A DNA stretch of 64,000 nt from Streptosporangium sp. NBC_01756 (lineage in GTDB: Bacteria; Actinomycetota; Actinomycetes; Streptosporangiales; Streptosporangiaceae). The translations under genes were made by a program, and so were the position numbers. Within the stretch, counting starts at the first letter, position 1. Each line of letters starts with the position of its first letter. The notes below the pieces were generated by a model, which had not been told where the DNA came from, made no database searches, and was given only the letters and a program-made list of their open reading frames with translations. Positions 19,245-28,233 of this stretch are shown here, in pieces. The stretch covers positions 3,472,001 to 3,536,000 of the forward strand of contig NZ_CP109130.1 in NCBI RefSeq assembly GCF_035917975.1, given 5' to 3'.

Positions 19245-20795
19245 ATGCGAATCCTTCATGCGACAGTCGCGGCGGCCGTGCTGCTCACGGGCTGCGCCGC
19301 GGGGCTCCGGCCGGAGCCCGTGACCGCCGGGACCGGCCCCGGCCCCGCGGTCGTCAGGACCGACACGGGGGCCGTGCGCGGCACGGTGACCGACCGGCAC
19401 CGTCTCTTCCAGGGGATCCCCTACGCCACCGCGGGCCGCTGGGAGCCTCCCGTGCCCGCGCGGAACCGGACCGGTGTCAAGGACGCCACCAAGCCGGGCG
19501 CGATGTGCCCCCAGGTCGGTTCCGTCTACGCCCCGATCTCCAGCACGGACGAGGACTGCCTGTTCCTCAACGTCACCACCCCGCGCGCACCGGGGAGGGG
19601 CCGCCCGGTCATGGTGTGGATCCACGGCGACGGGGCGGTCGGCGCGGGCCACTTCTCCGACGCGCGCAAGCTCGCCTCGCGGGGCGTGGTGGTCGTCACG
19701 ATCAACTACCGGCTCGGCGTGTTCAGCGGGTTCGGGTACCCGGGCCTGAAGGACTCCGGGACGTACGGCCTGCAGGACCAGCAGGAGGCGTTGCGCTGGG
19801 TGCGGCGCAACGCGGCGGCCTTCGGCGGCGACCCGTCGAACGTCACGGCGTTCGGCGTCTCCTTCGGCGCTCTCGCCATCGGCGGCCAGCTCACCTCCCC
19901 CGGCGCGAAGGGGCTGGTCCGGCGGGTGGCCATGCAGAGCGGCGAGACGATGATGGACATGCCGGCGAACAGCATCGTCCCCGGCGCGCCGGCCGCCCCG
20001 ACGTTCGCCTGGCGGAGCACCGAGGAGGCCCAGGCGGTGGGCCGGGCGTACGCCGAACGGCTCGGCTGCGACGACCTGGCGTGCCTGCGCGCGCTGCCCG
20101 TGCAGAAGATCCTCGCGGTACCGCAGATCATGAACGTCTTCCAGGCGTACGCCTACGGCAACAGGGTGCTCCCCGAGCTGCCCTCGAAGGCGATCCGCGA
20201 GGGACGCTTCCACCGGGTGCCCGTGCTGGCGGGCGCGACGCGCGACGAGCACCGGATCTTCGTCGGGATGAACTACGACGTGCAAGGCAGGCCGGTCACA
20301 GCCGAGCAGTACGGCACGCTGATCAAGGAGGCGTTCGGCGACGACGCCGGACGGGTGGCGCGCGAGTATCCGCTCGCCTCCTACGCCTCTCCCAGCCAGG
20401 CGTGGGCGGCCGTGATGACGGACCGGCTGTGGGCGAGAGGCACCCACGAGCAGAACACCCTGCTGGCCAGGCATGCCCCCGTCTACGGCTACGAGTTCGC
20501 CGACCGCAAGGCGCCGATGTTCCTGCCGCTGGAGGCGGACTTCGACTGGGGCGCCTTCCACGCCGGCGACCTGCCGTACCTCTTCCCGGAGAAGGAGGCG
20601 CCGCTGAGCCCCGCCCAGCGGCGACTGTCGGACCAGATGGTCGGTTACTGGACGAACTTCGCCCGCACCGGTTCACCCAACGGCTCGGGCCTGCCCGCGT
20701 GGCCGCGGCTCTCCGGGGGCACCCAGTCGCTCGCCCCGGACGCGGTGCGGCCGATCGACTACGCCGCCGGGCACCGGCTGAGTTTCTGGAAGTAA
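19245..20795 (+). CDS. Type-B carboxylesterase lipoprotein with altered oxyanion motif
   Basis: Protein of 516 residues. The signal peptide ends in LLTGCAA (lipobox), so it is surface-anchored. Carboxylesterase features: GIPYA, DEDCLFLNV, PVMVWIHGDGAVGAG, NYRLGVF, the nucleophile elbow GVSFGA and a C-terminal His in GAFHAGDLPYLF. The usual oxyanion HGG is HGD here and the usual GESAG is GVSFG, though the serine is kept. Hydrolysis of an ester or amide outside the cell is likely. Four bases separate its stop from the sensor kinase, suggesting co-transcription with the two-component pair. Confidence 0.88.
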   Translation: MRILHATVAAAVLLTGCAAGLRPEPVTAGTGPGPAVVRTDTGAVRGTVTDRHRLFQGIPYATAGRWEPPVPARNRTGVKDATKPGAMCPQVGSVYAPISSTDEDCLFLNVTTPRAPGRGRPVMVWIHGDGAVGAGHFSDARKLASRGVVVVTINYRLGVFSGFGYPGLKDSGTYGLQDQQEALRWVRRNAAAFGGDPSNVTAFGVSFGALAIGGQLTSPGAKGLVRRVAMQSGETMMDMPANSIVPGAPAAPTFAWRSTEEAQAVGRAYAERLGCDDLACLRALPVQKILAVPQIMNVFQAYAYGNRVLPELPSKAIREGRFHRVPVLAGATRDEHRIFVGMNYDVQGRPVTAEQYGTLIKEAFGDDAGRVAREYPLASYASPSQAWAAVMTDRLWARGTHEQNTLLARHAPVYGYEFADRKAPMFLPLEADFDWGAFHAGDLPYLFPEKEAPLSPAQRRLSDQMVGYWTNFARTGSPNGSGLPAWPRLSGGTQSLAPDAVRPIDYAAGHRLSFWK

Positions 20796-20799
20796 CGTG

Positions 20800-22005
20800 A
20801 TGCCCGTGAAGAAGGTCTGGCAGCCGGGACCGGCGGCGTTCTCCTTCTGGGTGGCGCTGGTCTACTTCCCCGCCCACGACCTGGTCAAGCGGCCGAGCTG
20901 GCCCGACGTCCTCGGCCTCGCCGTGGTCGTCGCCGCCTACCTGCTGACCGTCCGGGCCGCCTTCACCGGGCGGCCCCGGGCGGCGGTCCTGCTCCTGACG
21001 GTCCTGGCCGTCGCGACCTTCGCCCTGTGCGCGGCCTCCGGCGGCAAGTGGCTCTACCTGTGCCCGGTGCTCTCCATCGCCTGCGGGGTCGTGCTGCGCG
21101 GCCGGGTCCTGTCCCTGACCCTCGCGGTGGTGACGCTCACCTCGATGGTCATCACCTACTGGCGGGCCGGCGGCGAGGACGTCACCGCCGCCGTCGCCGC
21201 CGTCTCCTGGGGCACCTTCACGGCGGGGGTCGTCGTCTACGTCACGCTCAAGCTCTTCGCCACCATCGCGGAGCTGCACGAGACCCGGCAGGAACTGGCC
21301 AGGGCCGCGGTCGCCGAGGAGCGGCTGCGTTTCTCCCGGGACCTGCACGACCTGCTGGGTCACACGCTCTCGCTGATGGTGGTGAAGGCGGAGGCGGTGC
21401 GCAGGCTCATCCCCCGCGACGCGGAGGCCGCGGCGGCGCAGGCCGGCGACATCCAGACGATCGGCCGCGAGGCGCTGACCGAGGTCCGCGCCGCCGTGGC
21501 GGGCTACCGCGGGCGCGGCTTCGCCGACGAGCTGGCCGCCGCCCGGGTGGCCCTGGAAGACGCGGGGGTGCGCGCCGTCGTCACGCTCGACGAGGTACGG
21601 CCGGCGCCGGACGCCGACGAACTGCTCGGCTGGGCCGTACGCGAGGGCGTGACGAACGTGGTCCGCCATGCGCGGGCCACCCGCTGCCAGATCACACTGA
21701 CCGGCCGGGAGGAGGAGATCGTGCTGGAGATCGGCAACGACGGCGTCACCGGACGGGGGCTCCGGCCTGCTGACCGGGGACACGGGTCCGACGGCGTCAC
21801 CGGGCGGGGGCCCAGACCCGCTGACCGGGGACACGGGTCCGACGGCTCCGCTGAACAGCAGAGGCAGCGCGGCCTCGCCGGGCGGGAGAACCGGGGACAC
21901 GGACTCGCCGGACTCGCCGAGCGCGCGGCCGCGGCGGGCGCCAGGTTCGAGGCGGGGGCACTGCCCGGGGGCCGGTTCGCGCTGACGATGGCGGTGCCAC
22001 GATGA
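20800..22005 (+). CDS. DesK-type sensor histidine kinase with expanded ATP-lid
   Basis: Protein of 401 residues from ATG 20800 (a GTG one codon earlier is also in frame). The first 150 residues hold about five membrane helices. The HisKA_3 phosphoacceptor is H183 in RDLHDLLGHTLSLM. The ATPase has N-box EGVTNVVRHARA, then a D-box-like IGNDG and a G-box GHGLAGLAERA. Between these last two lies an insertion of two near-identical 17-residue repeats (DGVTGRG.RPADRGHGS) plus a partial copy, where relatives have only a few residues. Overlaps its response regulator by ATGA. Confidence 0.9.
   Translation: MPVKKVWQPGPAAFSFWVALVYFPAHDLVKRPSWPDVLGLAVVVAAYLLTVRAAFTGRPRAAVLLLTVLAVATFALCAASGGKWLYLCPVLSIACGVVLRGRVLSLTLAVVTLTSMVITYWRAGGEDVTAAVAAVSWGTFTAGVVVYVTLKLFATIAELHETRQELARAAVAEERLRFSRDLHDLLGHTLSLMVVKAEAVRRLIPRDAEAAAAQAGDIQTIGREALTEVRAAVAGYRGRGFADELAAARVALEDAGVRAVVTLDEVRPAPDADELLGWAVREGVTNVVRHARATRCQITLTGREEEIVLEIGNDGVTGRGLRPADRGHGSDGVTGRGPRPADRGHGSDGSAEQQRQRGLAGRENRGHGLAGLAERAAAAGARFEAGALPGGRFALTMAVPR
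21739..21850. repeat. In-frame 51-bp tandem repeat inside the kinase gene
   Basis: GACGGCGTCACCGG starts at 21739 and again at 21790; a third, diverging copy starts at 21841. The period is exactly 17 codons, so the reading frame is kept. It encodes the extra residues in the ATP-lid loop. Confidence 0.9.
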
Positions 22006-22607
22006 TCCGGATCATGATCGCCGAAGATCAGGGGATGATGCGTGACGCGCTCGCGCTGCTGCTCGGCCTTGAGGACGACCTTGAGATCGTCGCCCAGGTC
22101 GGCCGCGGGGACGAGATCGTCGCGGCGGCGCTGGCGGCGCGGCCCGACGTCGCGCTGCTCGACATCGAACTGCCCGGCCGCAGCGGTCTCGACGTCACCG
22201 GCGAGCTCCGGGCGGCGCTGCCGGGCTGCGTGGTGCTGATCCTCACCACGTTCGCCCGTCCCGGCTACCTGCGCAGGGCGATGGAGGCGGGCGCGGCCGG
22301 ATTCCTGGTCAAGGACGGCCCCGTGGACGAACTGGCCACCGCGATCCGCAGAGCCGCCGGAGGAGAGCGGATCGTCGACCCGGCGCTGGCCGCCGCCGCG
22401 CTGAACGCGGGCCCGAGCCCGCTGACCGGCCGCGAGCGCGACGTGCTCGCCGCGGCACTCGACGGCGCCACCATCGCCGACCTCGCCGCGCGCCTGCACC
22501 TGTCGGAGAGCACGGTGCGCAACCACCTGTCCTCGGCGATCGGCAAGACGCACACCCGCAACCGGATAGAGGCCGCCCAGCTCGCCCGGCACAACGGATG
22601 GCTGTGA
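22002..22607 (+). CDS. NarL/DesR-type response regulator
   Basis: Protein of 201 residues. Receiver domain with acidic pocket AEDQ (residues 7-10), phosphoacceptor D54 in ALLDIELPG, T in LTTFARPGYL and K in LVKDGP. The C-terminal LuxR-type HTH reads LTGRERDVLAAALDGATIADLAARLHLSESTVRNHLSSAIGKTHTRNRIEAA. It is coupled to the histidine kinase (ATGA overlap). In Bacillus the DesKR pair senses membrane fluidity; function here is only inferred from family. Confidence 0.93.
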   Translation: MIRIMIAEDQGMMRDALALLLGLEDDLEIVAQVGRGDEIVAAALAARPDVALLDIELPGRSGLDVTGELRAALPGCVVLILTTFARPGYLRRAMEAGAAGFLVKDGPVDELATAIRRAAGGERIVDPALAAAALNAGPSPLTGRERDVLAAALDGATIADLAARLHLSESTVRNHLSSAIGKTHTRNRIEAAQLARHNGWL

Positions 22608-22688
22608 CCGTCCCGCGGACATCCGCGGGACGCCGGCACACACGGCCGAGGGGCCGGGCGGAGCGGCCTGGGTTCCACGGGACGCCCT

Positions 22689-23570
22689 TCAGCGGACGAG
22701 CAGGTCGATCACACCCGTGGTCCCCTCCTCGCCGTGGCCGGCCGCGAGGCGGCGCTCCATCAGGGCCGTGAACGGGGTCAGCAGCTCGGCACTGACCCCT
22801 TGCTCCTCGGCCGTGCGCAGCAGGGTCGAGTTGCCCTCGACCATCATGGCGAGATTGGAGACCACGCCCTCGGTGTAGTCGCCGCTCGTCAGGTGGCCGG
22901 CGGTCTCGTACGCGTAGGGGGCCATGGCGGTGAGCCAGTCGACGAGCAGAGGGGCGAAGTCCGCCGGCACGACGTCCTCCTTGCGGATCAATGCGAAGGC
23001 GTGGGAGACCCCGGCGAACATCCCGGTCATCGCGCTCAGCAGCGCCACGTCGTGGAGGGCGGCGAAACCGGGATCCGCACCGACGTACCTGGTGCCGGCC
23101 GGTACGGCCAGCGCGCCGCGGTGGGCGTCGAAGAGGGCGCGGGATCCGCTGTAGAAGACGTAGCCGCCGGATTCCGGGGTGCCGATCATCGGCGGGACCG
23201 CCATGATCCCGCCGTCCAGGAAGCGGGCGCCGCGCTCCTCGGCCCACTTGGCGCGGGCACGGGCCTGCGCGGGAGTGCCGGTGGTGAGGTTGACCAGGTC
23301 CTTGCCCGTCAGATCGACGTCGGCGAGGACCTCGCCGACCGAGGCGTCATCGAGCAGGCAGACCACGACAAGACCGCCGGCGGCCACCGCGGCGGCGGCC
23401 GTTTCGGCGATCTTCGCGCCCTCGGCGGCGAGCGGCTCGGCCCGGCCGGCGGTGCGGTTCCAAACGGTCAGCGGCTGCCCGGCGACGAGCCATGCGCGGG
23501 CGAGCGCGGTACCCATGTCGCCGAGCCCGAGAAGGGCGATCTCAGATTTGTCGAAGGCGTCGTGTTCCAT
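22689..23570 (-). CDS. NADP-dependent reductase of the imine reductase/beta-hydroxyacid dehydrogenase family
   Basis: Protein of 293 residues from ATG 23570. N-terminal Rossmann fold GLGDMGTALARAWL with TVWNRT, which selects NADPH, then FLDGGIMAVPPMIGTPES and YSGS, typical of imine reductases, and a helical C-terminal dimerisation domain. Length fits the imine reductase class (about 290). The natural substrate is unknown. It is divergent from an HxlR regulator, with two dyads between them, so control by that regulator is likely. Confidence 0.85.
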   Translation of the reverse strand: MEHDAFDKSEIALLGLGDMGTALARAWLVAGQPLTVWNRTAGRAEPLAAEGAKIAETAAAAVAAGGLVVVCLLDDASVGEVLADVDLTGKDLVNLTTGTPAQARARAKWAEERGARFLDGGIMAVPPMIGTPESGGYVFYSGSRALFDAHRGALAVPAGTRYVGADPGFAALHDVALLSAMTGMFAGVSHAFALIRKEDVVPADFAPLLVDWLTAMAPYAYETAGHLTSGDYTEGVVSNLAMMVEGNSTLLRTAEEQGVSAELLTPFTALMERRLAAGHGEEGTTGVIDLLVR

Positions 23571-23611
23571 GCCGATTAGTCTGGTTATCGGCCTATGAAG
23601 GAGCAATTACG

Positions 23612-23642
23612 CACTTTGAAGTGGGTGATTACCCTGGGGTAA
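23612..23642. promoter_or_regulatory. Two dyads between reductase and HxlR genes
   Basis: CACTT-TG-AAGTG (23612-23623) and TTACCC-TG-GGGTAA (23629-23642) are both perfect short palindromes in the divergent promoter region, with centres about 18 bp apart. They are good candidates for HxlR dimers. Confidence 0.6.
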
Positions 23643-23666
23643 GCGAGCAGGTGAGAGGGGTGGGCC

Positions 23667-24020
23667 ATGGCGGCCGTGCGGAGGCCGGGAGCATATGTCT
23701 GCGGGATCGACGCGGCGATGGACGTCATCGGCGGCAAGTGGAAGGTGCTGATCCTCTGGGCGCTCAACGAACGGGCGTGCCGCTTCGGTGAGCTGCGCAG
23801 GCTGTTGCCGGGGGTGACCGAGAAGGTGCTCGCGTCCCACCTGCGGGAGCTGGAGACGGACGGCATCGTGCATCGCGAGGCCTACGACGAGCTGCCGCCC
23901 CGCGTCGAATACTCGCTGACCTCGCTCGGCGTCGCGCTCAACGAAGCGCTGGAACCGCTCGGCCGATGGGGACGGGAAAACATACTCGGCGCGGAGAACG
24001 CTCACCACGTCCCGCACTAG
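23667..24020 (+). CDS. HxlR-family transcriptional regulator
   Basis: Protein of 117 residues: CGIDAAMDVIGGKWKVLILWAL (Cys at residue 12, then G-G-K-W), RFGELRRLLPGVTEKVLASHLRELETDGIVHRE and wing PPRVEYSLTSLG. It is the typical short form without a ligand domain. Divergent from the imine-reductase-like gene, which is the probable target. A second HxlR lies at 12615. Confidence 0.9.
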   Translation: MAAVRRPGAYVCGIDAAMDVIGGKWKVLILWALNERACRFGELRRLLPGVTEKVLASHLRELETDGIVHREAYDELPPRVEYSLTSLGVALNEALEPLGRWGRENILGAENAHHVPH

Positions 24021-24323
24021 ATCCGGCCTGCGGAGTGCGGCCTCCGGCTGCGGCAAGAACAAGAGCCCTGACTGCACCGCCGAGTCCGCTTCCCCGCGTG
24101 ACGGCGGGCCCGGCCGGCTCCCACTGGTCGCCCTGCAGCCGTACGTCTCCCGCCACCTGCCCGCCGACCGATGTCTGGGCAGGCACACCGGTCTGGCCCC
24201 CGGCTCCCACCAGTACCACCGGCACTCCCGCCCCGCAGGCGCGGCCGACCTCCGAGCAGGAGGCGATGCTGCTGGTCCTGGCCCGGCGCGACACCGGTGA
24301 CGCGCACGCCCGGGCATGTCCGT
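24021..24323. other. Intergenic region between convergent genes, no gene seen
   Basis: About 300 bases between the HxlR stop and the TauE stop. Open frames exist on both strands but have arbitrary composition and no ribosome sites. A decayed gene cannot be excluded; nothing recognisable was found. Confidence 0.5.
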
Positions 24324-25118
24324 TCAGCTGCCCAGCGCGGCCGGGTTGAACACGGCCTGAGCGGCGACGAAGACCGCCACGGCGAAGACGAAGTAGGCGA
24401 ACCAGCGGCGCAGCCGTTCCGGATCCAGGCGCCGGCCCAGCCGGGCCGCGGCCAGCGACCCGGCCACCGCCGCCGCGGTGAAGGAGGCGATGACGCCGTA
24501 GTCCAGCGTCGCCTCTCCGGCGTGGGCGGCGAATCCGGCGACCGAGTTGACCACCACGATCAGCAGCGAGGTGCCGACCGCGGCCGTCATCGGCAGCCCC
24601 AGACCCAGCACCAGAGCCGGGATGACGAGGAATCCGCCGCCGACCCCGAACAGACCGGTCAGCACGCCCACGGCGGCACCGGCGCCGACTGCCTTGGGCA
24701 GGCAACTGCGCCAGTTGACGCCGCCGCCTGGCAGCTCGCACGCCCCGCCCGTGAAGGACTGCCCGGCCAGCATCCGCCGGCCGGCCACCACCATGAGCGC
24801 GGCGAAGCCGATCAGGACCGCCTGCGGCGGCAGAAGCCGGTTGAGGGCGGCGCCGCCGAACGCGGCCACTGCGCCGGCGCCGCCGAAGACGGCGGCGATG
24901 CGCCAGCGCACCTGACGCGCGCGGATGCGGGGCAGGACGGCGGTGGCCGAGGAAATGCCCACCACCAGCAGGGATGCCGGTACGGCGGAGGCCAGTGGCA
25001 GGCCCACGCCGTAGACGAGGGCGGGCACCGCCAGGATGGAGCCGCCGCCGCCCAGCAGCCCGAGCAGGACGCCGATGGCGGCACCGAGGCTGAGAGCGGT
25101 CAGCATCGCCGTCTCCAT
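24324..25118 (-). CDS. TauE/SafE-family sulfite/sulfur-compound exporter
   Basis: Protein of 264 residues with about eight hydrophobic helices and the family's internal duplication: GVLLGLLGGGGSILAVPALVYGVGLPL in the first half and GVLTGLFGVGGGFLVIPALVLGLGLPM in the second. TauE/SafE proteins export sulfite, sulfoacetate or related anions. It is the last gene of the CstR-type operon, so export of sulfite made by persulfide oxidation is the natural reading. An ATG four codons inside (25106) is also possible. Confidence 0.9.
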   Translation of the reverse strand: METAMLTALSLGAAIGVLLGLLGGGGSILAVPALVYGVGLPLASAVPASLLVVGISSATAVLPRIRARQVRWRIAAVFGGAGAVAAFGGAALNRLLPPQAVLIGFAALMVVAGRRMLAGQSFTGGACELPGGGVNWRSCLPKAVGAGAAVGVLTGLFGVGGGFLVIPALVLGLGLPMTAAVGTSLLIVVVNSVAGFAAHAGEATLDYGVIASFTAAAVAGSLAAARLGRRLDPERLRRWFAYFVFAVAVFVAAQAVFNPAALGS

Positions 25119-25218
25119 TCAATCGTTTCGGTCGTTTCGGTAGGTCCATCGGTCCGCCGGTCCGGCCGGCCAGGACGGCGCGTTCGCCGGTCGCCCCGGC
25201 CGGGCGTGGCGCCCCGGT

Positions 25219-25812
25219 TCACCTGCGCCGGTCGGCCAGGGTGCCCAGCACGGTGGCGATGTCGGTGCGCGGGCCACGGTTGTAGGGCAGCTTGGCCAGC
25301 GCCATGCCCATCGCGCAGGTGTTGGACAGAGCGGCGAAGGTCAGCCCGCCACCGATGGCCGCGGCGAGCCACTTGGCTGGCGGGAACACCGTGCTGACCA
25401 GGATCGAGCCCAGCACGATCGAGCCGGCCACCAGGCGAACCTGGCGCTCCAGGTCCCAGCGCGGCTTGCCCGACGCGACCGGCGCTCCGGCGGCCTGCCA
25501 GGCGGTGATGCCACCGGTGAGGACACGCAGGCCGGGCAGGCCCGCGGTCGCGAGGGCCTGCCCGGCCTGGCCGGCGCGCTGGCCGGACCGGCAGATCAGC
25601 ACCACCTGCTCGTCCAGGTGGGCGCGCAGCTCCGCGCGATGTTCGCGCAGCAGGTCCAGCGGCACGTTGTAGGAGCCGGGGATATGGGCGGTCTCGAACT
25701 CGCCGGGGGTGCGCACGTCGATCAGCCGGGGCGGGCGGCCGGACTCCAGCAGCCGCCGCAGGGCGGCGGCGTCCAGGGTGGCGGGGGTCGCCGGGTTCGC
25801 GGCGGTGGTCAT
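25219..25812 (-). CDS. Rhodanese domain fused to DUF2892 membrane domain
   Basis: Protein of 197 residues from ATG 25812 (AGGAGA upstream). The rhodanese domain has the catalytic loop CRSGQR with Cys74, preceded by LIDVRTPGEFETAHIPGSYNVPL. After about residue 125 follows DUF2892 with two membrane helices (as in YgaP), ending near NTCAMGMALAKLPYN. It would take sulfane sulfur from a persulfide and sit at the inner membrane face. It lies between the metallo-beta-lactamase/rhodanese gene and the TauE exporter on one strand. Confidence 0.9.
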   Translation of the reverse strand: MTTAANPATPATLDAAALRRLLESGRPPRLIDVRTPGEFETAHIPGSYNVPLDLLREHRAELRAHLDEQVVLICRSGQRAGQAGQALATAGLPGLRVLTGGITAWQAAGAPVASGKPRWDLERQVRLVAGSIVLGSILVSTVFPPAKWLAAAIGGGLTFAALSNTCAMGMALAKLPYNRGPRTDIATVLGTLADRRR

Positions 25813-25958
25813 GTGGTTCTCCTTGTCGGACGTGGTGGTGGTCGGCCGGTTCCCGGGCGGCGACGGTCGCGTGAGCACAGCCCACTCAGGAACGGGTTCT
25901 CCGAAGGCGTCAGCCGTTCACCGGCGGCGCCGGCGCCCGGGGGCGGCCTTCCGGGTGG

Positions 25959-27356
25959 TCAGCCCTCGGGGGCGGTGATGGTCAGGCCCGCGCCGGCGGC
26001 GCCGGCGTAGACGTCGTCGATGTGCACCACCCGGCGTCCGGCCCGCTGCAGCAGGCTGGTGGCCGCGGTGGCCCGGTAGCCGGAGCCGCAGTGCACCCAC
26101 ACCGTCCCGTCCGGCACGTCGGCCAGCCGGTTCGGCAGGTCGGGTAGCGGGATGTGCACAGCGCCGTCGATGTGCCCGGCGCGCCACTCATTCGTCATGC
26201 GCACGTCCAGCACCACATCCGGGGCGGGCAGCCCGTGCGGCGCCTGTCCGGCGGTGGCGGCGGCCAGGTCGGTGAACGTGGCGACGGTCAGCTCGCCGAG
26301 GCGGGCCTCGTCGCCGCCGGCCCACTCCTCCGGGCCACCGGTCGCGGCGGCGGCCGGGCGGTCGACGCCGATGCGGGCCAGCTCGCGCTGGGCCGCGGTG
26401 ACCTGCTCTGCGGACTCGCCCAGCAACGTGATGGGCGCGCCCCATGGAGCCATCCAGCCCAGCCAGGTCGACATCGGCCCGTCCAGGCCGAAGCTCAGGG
26501 TTCCGGTCAGGTGCCGCCGGGCGAAGGCCTTGCGCGAGCGCAGGTCCACCACCCACTCGCCGGCCGCGATCCGCTCCCGCAGTTGCCCGACGTCGGCGAC
26601 CTCGGCCGGGGTCAGGTCGATCAGGCCGGCGCCGGCGCCGTTGCGTGCGCCCATGTGGGCGTAGTAGGCGGGGTAGGCGTCCAGTCCGGCCAGGGTCTGG
26701 GCGACGAAGTCGTCGGCCTCCAGCCGCAGCGCCGGGTTGGCCTGCCTCTCTCGGCCGATGGTGGAGTCCGGGGCGTCGGACTGGGTGGCCGAGCAGAAGC
26801 TGCCGAAACCGTGGGTGGGCCAGATGCGCGCACCGTCGGGTAGCAGGTCGGCCAGGCGGCGCACCGAGGCGTGCTGGTGGTGGGCCAGGGTGTGGGCGTG
26901 CTGCTCCCCGAGCAGGTCGGTGCGGCCGGTGGTGCCGAACAGCAGCGACCCGCCGGTGAACACTCCTTCGGGCCCTGCGGGACCGGACAGGAGGTACGAC
27001 AGGTGGTGGAAGGTGTGTCCCGGGGTGGCAACCACCGAGACGCGTATGGCCTCGGACAGGGTGATCTCGTCACCGTCGGCCACCGGCAGCCGGTCGAAGC
27101 CGACGGTGTCGGCTCCGGCGACCAGATAGGTCGCGCCGGTCACCTGGGCCAGGGCCAGGCCCCCGGAGACGTAGTCGTTGTGCAGGTGGGTCTCGGCCAC
27201 GTGCGTGATGCGCACGCCGAGCCGGCCGGCCAGGGCCAGGATCCGGTCGATGTCGCGCTGCGGGTCGACCACCAGCGCGACGCTGCCATCGTGGGCCAGG
27301 TAGCTGCGGTCGCCCAGAGAGGAGGTCTCCACCACCTCGATGTGGATCGTGGTCAT
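25959..27356 (-). CDS. Metallo-beta-lactamase/double-rhodanese fusion (CstB/ETHE1-like)
   Basis: Protein of 465 residues. Residues 1-250: metallo-beta-lactamase fold with ETHLHNDYVSGG (H57, H59, D61) and TPGHTFHHLSY (H114). Residues about 255-340: a rhodanese-like domain lacking the catalytic Cys (ITLLGES). Residues about 360-460: an active rhodanese domain with C423 in HCGSGYR. In ETHE1-type persulfide dioxygenases the third iron ligand is the Asp of FTGDALL; here that segment reads FTGGSLLFG, so the ligand is Gly, as I recall for other actinomycete fusions. Persulfide handling is supported by context; dioxygenase activity is less sure. Two operator-like sites lie 250-300 bases upstream. Confidence 0.88.
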   Translation of the reverse strand: MTTIHIEVVETSSLGDRSYLAHDGSVALVVDPQRDIDRILALAGRLGVRITHVAETHLHNDYVSGGLALAQVTGATYLVAGADTVGFDRLPVADGDEITLSEAIRVSVVATPGHTFHHLSYLLSGPAGPEGVFTGGSLLFGTTGRTDLLGEQHAHTLAHHQHASVRRLADLLPDGARIWPTHGFGSFCSATQSDAPDSTIGRERQANPALRLEADDFVAQTLAGLDAYPAYYAHMGARNGAGAGLIDLTPAEVADVGQLRERIAAGEWVVDLRSRKAFARRHLTGTLSFGLDGPMSTWLGWMAPWGAPITLLGESAEQVTAAQRELARIGVDRPAAAATGGPEEWAGGDEARLGELTVATFTDLAAATAGQAPHGLPAPDVVLDVRMTNEWRAGHIDGAVHIPLPDLPNRLADVPDGTVWVHCGSGYRATAATSLLQRAGRRVVHIDDVYAGAAGAGLTITAPEG

Positions 27357-27606
27357 CGTGTTACCGCCTTCGCGTTGTCGAGGTCGAAATCAGGATCGAA
27401 TTGTCGGTTTTTACGTTCTTTAGCTCTTTTGCGAGGCGCCGGAAGGGTGGCGCCCGGATCGCCGGAGGTCGGGCTTCCCGCCGCGCGGGCGACCGGGGTG
27501 GACTCGGGGCGGGCGCGCCCACCCGGTGGAGCGCCGGCCAGGTCGCTGCACTGCGGTCCGCGGGCGACCGTCTCGGGGCTGTCGCCGGGCGACTCCTTGG
27601 TCAAAA

Positions 27607-27655
27607 ATACCTGGGGGGGTATCCGCCAGTCAGCGGACCATACCCGGTGGGGTAT
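27607..27655. promoter_or_regulatory. Two CstR/CsoR-type operators upstream of the MBL-rhodanese gene
   Basis: ATACCTGGGGGGGTAT (27607-27622) and ATACCCGGTGGGGTAT (27640-27655) are 16-bp sites with ATACC/GGTAT arms around a G-rich centre, 33 bp apart, about three helical turns. This is the known CsoR/CstR operator form. They lie in the 412-base gap 27357-27768, which otherwise holds no gene. Confidence 0.8.
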
Positions 27656-27768
27656 CCAATGGCCAAACGCATCCCCAGGTCGAAAGCGATATCCGCCCGC
27701 CGGGCGGGCGACCGGGCATGGAGTCCGGGCACCCGCGGCCGGCCCGCCCCGCGATACCCCGGGGCGCC

Positions 27769-28233
<465 letters not shown>

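Noticed and set aside
17964-20561. Very long minus-strand open frame (865 codons)
   Set aside because: Only the part from 18974 downwards is the GNAT gene; the rest is antisense to the esterase and has shadow composition.
23938-25149. 403-codon minus-strand open frame
   Set aside because: It is out of frame with the clear TauE/SafE gene and is rich in Arg/Gly/Pro as expected for a GC-rich shadow.
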